Source: Branchiostoma floridae
Lineage: Eukaryota > Chordata > Leptocardii > Amphioxiformes > Branchiostomatidae
Assembly (NCBI RefSeq): GCF_000003815.2
Contig: NC_049990.1
Span: forward strand, 14,371,633 to 14,435,632
DNA length: 64,000 bases
Direction of reading: 5' to 3'
The notes under the pieces are model-generated. The model did not search any database, had not been told where the DNA came from, and saw only the letters and a program-made list of their open reading frames with translations. A program made the position numbers and the translations under genes. Positions 55,405-64,000 of the stretch are shown here, in pieces (positions within the stretch are counted from its first letter, which is position 1; every line of letters starts with the position of its first letter).

Positions 55405-56930
55405 TTTGTAAGTGTATGTTTGTACAATCTCATGAAGGCAAGAAAGCTGACGGGCAAGGTACTGCCACTACAGTAAAAAGAAGGAGCCGCCACTGGTTCT
55501 TCGTGAGAAGTTGCAGGAAACTCTGGCGGCACTAAAGAAAGACCAAGTCAGGGTCCAAGGTGACCATCTGGTTGCAGCGAAGACAAACCTAAAATTGACC
55601 TAGAGTCAAACAAGAGACATCAGAAGGTCAGCATTCACAAAATCGTGTTGAGGCCATAGAAGGGTAATCTTGTGGGTGGTCAATTATTTAATTGGAATGG
55701 GTTTTTGTAGTGCTTTTTTGTGTAATATTGTCTCAATACATGTAGTTGCAACTGAGACTTTGAATCTGTAGATTGAACTAGCTCATTTAACATTTTCTGA
55801 TGTGCACCATTTTAGCCTAAAACAGCCTCATTTGTTGTATGTAATATTGCAGTAAAACTTAAACAACAGTGAAAGTCTCGATCTATACAAACTGACTGTC
55901 AACACTGATGCGAAACTCTGATGTCTCTCTTACAGCACCCAGCAGCAACATTTGCCAGTTAATAGGCCGGAATGTTCCAAATCCCCCCTTTTCTTCAACT
56001 CACTCCAGAAGTGGCGAAACTCGGGGAAACGTTTTGCGTGGTTCGAAATGTGTTCAGGCCGCTGCCCATGCCTCGCAGTTTTGGCATTTGCCTTTGTGCA
56101 GGAAGCTTGGCGCCAAAACTGACAAGTTGCCATTTACCTGTCGGAACAGAAATGGAGAACTATGGCAGTAAAAAAAAAAAAACATTTAACTATACATATT
56201 GGCAAACATTAGGCTTTAGCTTTTCATAAGATATATTCAAAAAAATATACAATGAATAGTTTATTTCAACATATATAAGATATGAAATTAATTTTTTTTT
56301 TCAAAGACATCACTGTTAATATGAATAGAAAATATATCGCTTAATCAATCGTTAGAGTTATAACATTGGTCATGAAAAATGAGATGAAATTTAAAAAGAT
56401 AATTTTATAGATAACGTTTAATGCTTTTAAAATTACTGCCTTTTAATAAAAAGATTTAATTTACCAAATTGTACTACTCGAAATCCCACGTTCCTCAATG
56501 TTTCTTGCACCATGGGTCGACATGACCCCGCATATGCATCCTGTTCACCAACATTTCCATCTTAGCGAGTCTTCTTGTAGTTTCTGTTGCCTCTTATCTT
56601 GCAGGGTCTCTTGTGAATTTTCTGAGGTGACCCGCATCGTTTTAGATTGTGTACTCTGAAATGATGCAATATCACACAACAATTACGTTTGCTTGAGTGT
56701 TTAAATGCTTTAGACTAGTAATAATGGAAAAAAAATGTATACTGAAGATAATACAACTAACTTCAAGCTAGCTCTGATATTTGAAAAAAACAAACATTTA
56801 CGGGAAACTGTAAATTAGTAGAAATTTAACGAAGTTTATTTACCATAAATTTATGTACTAACCATTTTTTCCATTTCTGCTCTTGACATCAGGCTGTGTA
56901 GATGGCCATACACATGTGACCTGGACTCAG
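55405..56930. other. no supported gene
   Basis: Short open frames near 55.9-56.2 kb show no domain. AT-rich remainder. Confidence 0.4.
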
Positions 56931-56949
56931 CTAAATAGAGTTCTTGGAG

Positions 56950-57540
56950 GTCACCGATTAGATTGAATGGTTTAAGTCTGCAGTGATGACAACTTCTTTA
57001 AAGTCAGACTCAGCAGCGTAAAGAGCATGAAGTAGAAGGCGCGTGTCAGCTTCCTTTTGTGAGCATTGAAGCTCTGCAATCTCTGCCCATTCATCTTTAA
57101 TGAACCTGTACCAGGTATCCTCCTAGGTAGCGTACAACGTCATGTTCCCAAGCTTTTCTCGAAGGCCTGGCTGCTTCCTTCGTTCAACCAGGAACGTGAT
57201 CAGGCATGACTTATTGGTTAAACGTGACCAAACAAAATTCCATTACCTGACTTCATAACCTCCTGTTATTGATTTGTACTGTAAGGCTTTACTAGACCCA
57301 CGCTTGAATCTCTCAGCATTTTGATGGACTGGTCTTTGTACACATCAAATACGATGTCAATTCTTTGACTGCCAGCCCTTTCTTTAAGAACTCTAGCCCG
57401 GAAAAAGTTATGTTGTTATAGCTGATCTTTAATTTGCAGAATGCTCATGCCATCGATCAGGCAGGTGGATGGAGCTAAAAGACAGTTTCATGTTGCACTT
57501 TTGTCTTGGAGTACAATCTACAGTCCTTAGCAACGGCCTT
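56950..57540 (-). pseudogene. VFDVYKDQSIK / EADTRLLLHA family remnant (minus)
   Basis: The minus strand gives ERAGSQRIDIVFDVYKDQSI then KMLRDSSVGLVKPYSTNQ. After a break it gives LITFLVERRKQPGLREKLGN and IAELQCSQKEADTRLLLHAL, YAAESDFKEVVITADLN. The order (RIDxVFDxYxxxSIK, then EADTRLLLHAxxA) is familiar from uncharacterised metazoan transposon-linked proteins in which a DTDV follows; a PIN/NYN-like nuclease fold seems plausible but is not shown. Stops and shifts make it a pseudogene. A second copy is on the plus strand at 60741. Confidence 0.55.
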
Positions 57541-57919
57541 AGCAACGATATTGTAAATAAAAGGTGGCAGATGTGGCATCCTCTATACGTTCATATCTGC
57601 GAATTGCATTGACGGATTTTGATAATTCAAAATTTGATATGCAGAGTAGGGTACGCACGGTAAGTCTAACTCATCAGGGAATGCCCTATAGTTAATGTTA
57701 ATAACTGCATAATATTGAGAAAAAAAAACATTACTTTTTTTTGACCCAGAAAAAAATCAGTAAAAAAAATTGGGGTTTTAGATCGTCACAATTATTGTTT
57801 GGAATCTTAATGTCAAAATCAGTTGATATTTCTATGATCCTCTTATCAGGCTCTACCAGCCTGTAGATTTCCGTTTAAAATTATTGATGTTTCTTTTTTT
57901 TTTTGCCCGTCCTCCATTC

Positions 57920-58802
57920 TTAAACCCTATCAAGACCGGGGGGGGGGGTAAAAGTGCTCGCGCCAACTTTGACGTCGTATAACTGTCGAACGACGTGTGC
58001 TAGGACTACGAAACTTGGTGACTTTTCCTAAAATATAGTTGGCAACGATTCTAAGAAAAAAATTCCAGTTTATGATTTTTCGTCTTGCCATGGTAACGGG
58101 TTTGTGACAGGCATATTTCAAGTTTACCAATTTTAGTTTGAATTGTGATTTCAAGGTTTTATTGCTATAACACACTTGTTTATCCATATCTTTAACATCC
58201 TGTGTAATTTTAACTTACATTAATTATTAGATACTCATAATTTATGCTTATTTGATGATGCGATGGGTCCAAATCCAAGATGGCGGACAATGTCATTATT
58301 AAAGGTAAATACATATTTTTTTTACTCGAATTCCGTCAAAATATTTTTTCACAAAACACAATCACTTGAACCTTTTAAGTCCTCTTTTCGTTTAGGGGGT
58401 TATATGTAGAAAAAAAACTATTTAGGAAAATTCATGGTGGTCAGTCCAAAATGGCGGACAAAGGACGTCATTCTATGTATGTTATGACGTCATATAGGCG
58501 TCAGTGTCGTCGTCATTGGCAACAAAACACTTGGCAGACTTATTTACTAATAAGTTACCCTTTATAGTCATAATTTTGTTTAGTACCTTTACGTATAGCT
58601 GATATTCCATATTTAGACAAATATGTTGTAGCCCAAAATATGACATGACGTCATGATTACGCCATATTACGTCATAACAATACCAAAATTACAACAACAA
58701 CAAAACTTAACTAGAACATAGACCCCTCTAAATTTGGTGATCGTAACCCAAGCCGTTTTCAAATTACCTATCCCAAAAAAGCCCGGTGTATAGTAGGCTG
58801 AA
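57920..58802. mobile_element. family C TTAA MITE, diverged copy
   Basis: Left TTAAACCCTATCAAGACCGG, G-run, then ACTTTGACGTCGTATAACTG and CTACGAAACTTGGTGACTTT. Eroded X-box CTTGCCATGGTAAC at 58084-58097, AAGATGGCGG near 58278 and CRE at 58485-58492. The right end is degenerate (AAAAAAGCCCGGTGTATAGT near 58782). Confidence 0.75.
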
Positions 58803-58867
58803 ATATACCCCTGGCCAGTTTATACCCCGGGTATAATCTAGATTAACTCCTGGGGTGTATTCTGCGA

Positions 58868-59215
58868 AATTGCCAGTTGACTTGAAACCAGTTGACGATA
58901 ATGAGCTGATAGAGGCTGCTGACACGATCACCCCTGACACACTACAAACACTAAGTTCAATAAGGGAGGAGAAAGTAACATCATGACAGCACAAAAGCGA
59001 CAGAAACGCAATTACTTGCGCCATGCAAGTCAAACAGCAATTGCTGTCGGATCCACTGTGTACATGAAGAATAAACTGAAAATTCATAGAATGGGACCAG
59101 GGATAAAATATCGATGGGTCCGTACAAAGTTGTAGAGTCTCTGTCCAAAGGACGCGTTAGGCTACAAAATGCAAAAGGTGTACAAAATGTAAACTGCGTA
59201 TAGAGCCAAGGCTGG
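58868..59215 (+). pseudogene. gypsy integrase C-terminal remnant (plus)
   Basis: The plus frames read NELIEAADTITPDTLQTLSS and IREEKV, then MTAQKRQKRNYLRHASQTAI, VGSTVYMKNKLKIHRM and KYRWV, then in a shifted frame GPYKVVESLSKGRVRLQNAK. This order matches the tail of gypsy integrases (AQxxQKxxY, VGxxVxxKN, GPYxVVExLxKGxxRL). Stops and shifts make it inactive. Confidence 0.6.
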
Positions 59216-59414
59216 CCATCCAGTTGACCCAATTACAGTTCTTGCTATGGCTACATCCGTACCGTTAGATTCAGCGCAAATCAAGGAAGCACATCAAAAT
59301 TTGATATGAAGAAAGGCCGTTCTACGAAATGGTTGGAAACATCACACATCAAGCAGGGGCAGAGGGGGTGGTGTTGAGAAAGCCAGAACTACTTGGCAAG
59401 GGGCGTTATAATTA

Positions 59415-59790
59415 AGATGCAGTAGACGAGAAAGTTGTCAATGAATTCTTAACCCTTTACAATACTTAGTTGAAAACAAACGCCCAGTACAGAATCTATA
59501 ATGCGGACAAGACGGGGTTCTCCTTTGATCCCCAAAAGAAGAAAATTGTCACGGGTATGCCAGTTCTATTAGGCCGGGATCAAGGGACCACGCACTAACG
59601 CACTGCATGCTACCAGCGACTCAGGCTACATAGATCTATCTCCAATCTCTCAAAAAAGTGCTTCAACCGCTTCGTGTCAAATGAGCGACCGGTGATTTTG
59701 TTGCACATGTGTCAACAGAGGCCATAAATTTGCCATCGCAAACAGCATCATCATGGTCCTGTTGTATGCAAATCATTGTATAACATACTC
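59415..59790 (+). pseudogene. pogo/Tigger-like transposase remnant
   Basis: The plus frame gives VDEKVVNEFLTLYNT, a stop, then NAQYRIYNADKTGFSFDPQK, corresponding to the NxDExGFxxxP first catalytic Asp region of pogo/Tigger DDE transposases (here NADKTGF). Further on SDSGYID and a shifted RPVILLHMC match the second catalytic block, where LLDGHxSH has decayed. Stop and frameshifts show it is dead. Confidence 0.65.
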
Positions 59791-59799
59791 GGCAAATTA

Positions 59800-60340
59800 A
59801 GACATAAGAAAGACTAGTCGAAATGTACAAAGTGAAAAACGCAATTCCCTACAGTTGGATAGCACTACTAAAAAAGAAAACAATATCAATCCACGGAACA
59901 AACTACAGAAGAATTTGATTACAAATATTACACGTGCAGGTTTCTGTACAAGAAACTAATACTTGATAAAATCGACAGCTCAAAAAGTTTTTAAAAATCA
60001 TGTGCAGCCACCTTCAATAAAAATTCTCCTATCATTAAAATTCCTTGGATTGATCGGGAGAGATGGAGAGAGGCAGTGTGCTCAGCAGCAAAGTGCCCCC
60101 ATGACCACCCCCGGTCAAGGGACGGGTAAGCGATAAGGATTGATAGAACAATTTACTTTACAACTGAAAGAAAACTGTCAAATTTCATCTAAAAATCACT
60201 TCATTGAATTCTGCCATGTAACAACAATCTTTATAAGTGGAAAAAATAATAGATTCCACTCTTTGCAACTTTTGCAAGATAACTGTGTCAGCTAACAGAA
60301 AACGTGGAACACATGTTCTTTAATGCGCCAAGTAGGAAAA
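59800..60340. other. no supported gene
   Basis: AT-rich stretch without recognised features up to the gap. Confidence 0.4.
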
Positions 60341-60440
60341 NNNNNNNNNNNNNNNNNNNNNNNNNNNNNNNNNNNNNNNNNNNNNNNNNNNNNNNNNNNN
60401 NNNNNNNNNNNNNNNNNNNNNNNNNNNNNNNNNNNNNNNN
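60341..60440. other. assembly gap (100 N)
   Basis: Run of exactly 100 N. Frames reported across it are artefacts. Confidence 0.98.
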
Positions 60441-60639
60441 CAGCCAGTGCTACTCCTCTATTGCGAGGTCAAGAAGAACAGCATGGAACTGCCCCTGAGA
60501 AGACAGGGAGCTCCTAAACCAAGAGAGGATCATACCTCGACTCTCACAACAGTACAAAATATTCATGCATATGGGGAGGGTGGGACGTCAGGAGAGCACA
60601 AATCTCTTTGTAGTGAAATGAACCCCCATTGGTATAAGT

Positions 60640-60740
60640 CATTCTGCATCAGGTCCAGCTTCAGGTCCGGACTTGGACCTGATCCTTTGGATCTGAACCA
60701 GACCTGGACCTGAATTTTCTGTACCTGTACCCAGCCCTAG
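60640..60740. mobile_element. hAT-like MITE, right-end fragment
   Basis: Dense GGTCC/GGACCTG dyads and terminus GTACCTGTACCCAGCCCT resemble 20052-20449. It interrupts the EADTRLLLHA-family ORF just before AGTACAGATCAATCACAGG, which in the copy at 57.3 kb reads AGTACAAATCAATAACAGG. Confidence 0.55.
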
Positions 60741-60982
60741 TACAGATCAATCACAGGAGGTCATTAAGTCAGGCAATGGAGAAAGTTTTTGTCAAATTCA
60801 ACCAAGTCATCCTTGGTCAGTTCATGGTTAAACAATTGAAGCGCATAATGCTAGACGATGTTCACTTAAGATGATGGGCAGAGTTTGCAGAGCTTCAATG
60901 CTCACAAGAGGAAGCTGACACGCGCCTCCTACTTCATGCTCCCCACGCTGCTCAGTCTGAATCTAAAGCAGTTGTCAATACG
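60741..60982 (+). pseudogene. EADTRLLLHA family remnant (plus)
   Basis: The plus frame ends WAEFAELQCSQEEADTRLLL, HAPHAAQSESKAVVNT, closely matching the minus-strand copy at 56.95-57.18 kb. A hAT-like MITE starts immediately after VVNT at 60983. Upstream, a shifted frame gives SITGGH and QWRKFLSNSTKSSL. Two transposons thus bracket the surviving piece. Confidence 0.55.
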
Positions 60983-61327
60983 CAGGGCTCGAAATACCCA
61001 TGCATAAACAATTTAGTGCGGGTAGAATTGGAGCTGTGCAGGTATTTCTGGTGTCTACCTAGACCTAGCCTGCACTGATCTATGTACTGGGTTTTGTGCA
61101 TAAAAATCCTATAATTTAGGTCTACATGGATTTTTTCTGCTGCAATGACTGTTACCACCTATAGATTATAAAAGCCAAAAATAGCAATGGGTCCTGAACA
61201 AATTTAGTATGATCCATACTTCATAAAATAATTCCATAGAGTTGCGGGTAAACTTTGTCTGGTGCAGGTAATTTTCAATGTTACCTGCACCAATGCAGGT
61301 ATGCAGAAAAAGATATTTCGAGCCCTT
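60983..61327. mobile_element. hAT-like MITE (CAGGGCTCGAAATAC family), copy 2
   Basis: Starts CAGGGCTCGAAATACCCATG and ends GATATTTCGAGCCCT. Subterminal GTGCAGGTA / TACCTGCAC palindromes parallel the GTGCAAG repeats of the copy at 23732. No clear target duplication. Confidence 0.7.
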
Positions 61328-61788
61328 TGACATACATTACCAAATATCCTACCATATGACATAACGATATACTTCAACTGTGGTTCAAATCTAAGGAGGC
61401 TGCAAGGACAAACCCAAGTAAACCAGAAACAGGAAAGCGACATACTGAAGTAAGAACCGCCATTTTCTACTGACATATTGTCTATCTTTCTTGCTGATCA
61501 GATATCTTATTACACTTAACACAGTAAGTGCGGTATCAATCTTCATTTAAAGGTGTTGTATAATCTTAATTGGGCACTAAAGAAATTGCTGCATGATATT
61601 TGAAAATTCAGATACCCTTTGTATGTTTAAATTCGAGTTAGAAAAAGTAAAAAGTTTTTTTTATTGGTTTGTTGGCATCCTTTGCTGTAGAGGGCAAGTG
61701 TTGTATCATATCAAAAACAGAGACGAATTAAATTTTGTGTTGTAACAAATTATGCAATGTTGTCCATTCTCTCTATCAAACACAACAG

Positions 61789-61860
61789 TATCTCCAAGAA
61801 AGATGAGGAGACTCGGAAGCCCAAGGAAAGAGTCGCTGCCTTGGAATTGGAAAAGGAGCT
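61789..61860 (+). CDS. coiled-coil protein, candidate exon
   Basis: A 72-bp exon between acceptor CTATCAAACACAACAG and donor GTGTGT. Reads ISKKDEETRKPKERVAALEL EKE, phase 1 in and phase 2 out. Joins in frame to the exon at 63514 to give LEKELGRKEFDSEIRYLEKR. Charged heptad pattern typical of a coiled coil. Family unknown. Confidence 0.45.
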
Positions 61861-62555
61861 GTGTGTAAAAAATTCATGTAGTATAATATCATGAAAAGGA
61901 ATAAGCTCACTATTTCCTATGTCGTAGTTAGTTTCGTATGTGAATCAACGATTTTGTTGCAGTTTGCATTTCCCAACCAAAATCCTTAATTGTATTATCC
62001 TGTAATTATTGTTAACGTTATTGCCACACTGTTAGGAAATAAGTATCTGTAGTAAAAGTTAGTCTAGTAAGAACACGTGATTACGCTTTTTCCAGACATT
62101 CCAGGGGTATAATGAACCAATCCAATGATCGAACGCCTTCTCGAAATCTTTTCAAGACCGGGATTTAGTATGGGAGCTCATCCAGCTCCTCTGTGTGTTG
62201 AAAGTAATAATGATGAAATTTACTAGTGCACTTCCAACGCAAAGGAATACACTGCCCCCTTCTTAGTCCAAAACAAGTCAAACTATCTTATTGCCATATC
62301 ATTACTGACAGTGTGTACTTGATATATCATTCTGAAACTGCAGTTTTTGATGAGTAATAAACAACTTAAAAATGTCACGTTAACCCGTTTTTCGGGGTGG
62401 GGGGGGGGGCAGAATGCTGTCACGCCTGCCCTCTTGAATCTACTGTAAAGCATAATGCCATATCCCCATGCAGTCCTCCTCTTAAATGCTTCTCAAATTG
62501 ATAGTATAAGATGTTAAAAATGCTAAAAGCATCAAGACGTTCACGATAACTCAGT

Positions 62556-63455
62556 TTAAGCCTATCTAGACCAGCGCCAACTTTGACGTCGTATAACTGG
62601 CGAACGACGTGAGTTCAAACTACGAAACTTGGTGACTTTTCCTAAAATATTTTTGGCAACAATTCTGTGAAAAAATATTTAGTTTGTAATTTTTCATGTT
62701 GACATGGCAACGGGTTTCTCACAGGCATATTTTCCCAAATTTACTAATTTCAGTTTGAATTATGGGATTTCATGGTTTTATTGCTACATCAAACTTGTTT
62801 ATTTATATCATGAACATCCTGTNNNNNNNNNNNNNNNNNNNNNNNNNNNNNNNNNNNNNNNNNNNNNNNNNNNNNNNNNNNNNNNNNNNNNNNNNNNNNN
62901 NNNNNNNNNNNNNNNNNNNNNNNNNNNNNNNNNNNNNNNNNNNNNNNNNNNNNNNNNNNNNNNNNNNNNNNNNNNNNNNNNNNNNNNNNNNNNNNNNNNN
63001 NNNNNNNNNNNNNNNNNNNNNNNNNNNNNNNNNNNNNNNNNNNNNNNNNNNNNNNNNNNNNNNNNNNNNNNNNNNNNNNNCGGACAATTACGTCATTTTC
63101 TGACGTCATATAGACGTCAGTGTCGTCGTCATTGGCAAAGAAAGATTTAGCAGACTTAGACGCTAATAACATAAGCTTTATAGTCATCATTTTGTTCAAT
63201 TCATTTAAGTATAGCGGAAATTTCATATTTTGACGATTTTAGCCCAAAATATGACATTATGACTTCATAATTACGTCATATTACGTCATAACGATACCAA
63301 AAATACAGAAAATATTTAACTTCACTAGTACATCATCCCCTCAAAATTCGGTGATCGTAACCCAAGCCGTTTTGAAATTACGAAGGGGGGGGGGGTCAAA
63401 AGAGCCCCCCCCTGGTCCCAGGAATCCCAAAAAAACCTGGTCTAGATAGGGTTAT
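62556..63455. mobile_element. family C TTAA MITE, copy with internal gap
   Basis: Left TTAAGCCTATCTAGACC, right GGTCTAGATAGGGTTAT. Core blocks TTTGACGTCGTATAACTGGC and CTACGAAACTTGGTGACTTT match the copy at 57920. Eroded X-box GTTGACATGGCAAC at 62698-62711; CRE at 63101-63108. It lies in the intron between two coiled-coil exons. Confidence 0.8.
62823..63080. other. assembly gap (258 N)
   Basis: N-run inside the MITE. Its length, unlike the 100-N gaps, may be an estimated size. Confidence 0.98.
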
Positions 63456-63513
63456 AAGGAAGTGCGGGAATGATAGAAATAATTTCAAGGTTTTTTCTTC
63501 ATTACAATAACAG

Positions 63514-63594
63514 GGGGAGAAAGGAGTTTGATTCAGAGATCCGATACTTGGAGAAGCGTTTTGTGGATCAGCAGGCGGTTAACACTGGCCAGCG
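63514..63594 (+). CDS. coiled-coil protein, candidate exon
   Basis: An 81-bp exon between acceptor TTCATTACAATAACAG and strong donor GTGAGT. Reads GRKEFDSEIRYLEKRFVDQQ AVNTGQR, phase 2 in and phase 2 out. Predicted helical. The gene continues beyond the right edge. Confidence 0.5.
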
Positions 63595-64000
63595 GTGAGT
63601 AGAGACGGCACATAGAAATTGGACATAGTAGAACATGGGGCATTTCGATGACATTGTCTGATTTTGCACTCATAGATTTGATTGATATTTGACAGACGCT
63701 CACATCCAACAGACGACAAACGCCCGCCCTTTATAAACTGAATCCACAACGGGATGTTGTCAACAGATGTGGAATTTGCTTTGCTGTGACAAGTCTTGTT
63801 AGGAATTTAAGTTAACATGTACGCTCTTTTTACATTTTTACATACGCCAAACACAAAGCTCTCGTAAACTGAATTCGCTACATGATATCATCAACAGATG
63901 TGGGATGGAGGAGGCAATGACTGTCTTCCGACACCATTTGAATTATTTTTGGAAGCATTTGAACTGCTTAAAAAAACAACCACTGCATTGAAACATCGAC

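Noticed and set aside
55908-56229. Overlapping frames near 56 kb
   Set aside because: No domain, splice site pattern or paralogue; three frames open by chance.

Overview
The window looks like euchromatic but transposon-rich DNA from a cephalochordate (amphioxus, Branchiostoma-like). The call rests on one good multi-exon gene on the minus strand (24.4-29.3 kb). It joins a long 11-residue repeat region with a conserved IEPYAVAY-type motif to a single membrane helix and an NHL beta-propeller, an architecture I associate with amphioxus. It also rests on the density of short TTAA, hAT-like and Helitron-like elements. Introns have GT/AG borders, so the DNA is eukaryotic. There are four N-runs: three of exactly 100 bases (13041, 15977, 60341) and one of 258 (62823). 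No rRNA, tRNA gene, operon or CRISPR array was seen.

Layout. 0-9 kb: a TTAA-bounded MITE (13-990), a 25-bp minisatellite of GGGCGATCGCCC palindromes, a Helitron-like element with an internal tandem repeat (4217-5258), and a decayed transposon-type ORF split by a second TTAA MITE (7369-8309). 9-18 kb: remnants of pogo/Tigger and another transposase, two decayed YqaJ-type nuclease ORFs, a 1.5-kb element with 206-bp terminal direct repeats, a C2H2 zinc-finger gene with a frameshift, and a 21-bp minisatellite. 18-21 kb: a Tc1-like element with very long inverted repeats nested in another palindrome, a hAT-like MITE with 8-bp target duplication, a LINE 3' end and a tRNA-like SINE head. 24-30 kb: the NHL membrane-protein gene, whose 3' end is replaced by a hAT-like MITE.

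30.9-44.5 kb: a tandem array of a roughly 2.5-kb unit, interrupted by a 5.4-kb Helitron-like insertion and by a TTAA MITE; paralogous empty sites exist for both insertions. An inverted truncated MITE copy follows. 47.5-54.7 kb: two degenerate copies of a roughly 4-kb segment carrying Pif1-like helicase remnants and a zinc-ribbon-like ORF. 55-64 kb: gypsy integrase remnants, a Tigger transposase remnant, two fragments of an EADTRLLLHA-type family, more TTAA and hAT MITEs, and two coiled-coil exons of a plus-strand gene that continues past the right edge.

The most distinctive signal is a group of about 0.9-kb TTAA elements (six copies plus a fragment). They differ at their ends but share a core with a palindromic X-box (GTTGCCATGGCAAC), several CRE palindromes (TGACGTCA) and AAGATGGCGG motifs. 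In two of the families an 18-bp subterminal palindrome keeps its dyad through paired base changes.
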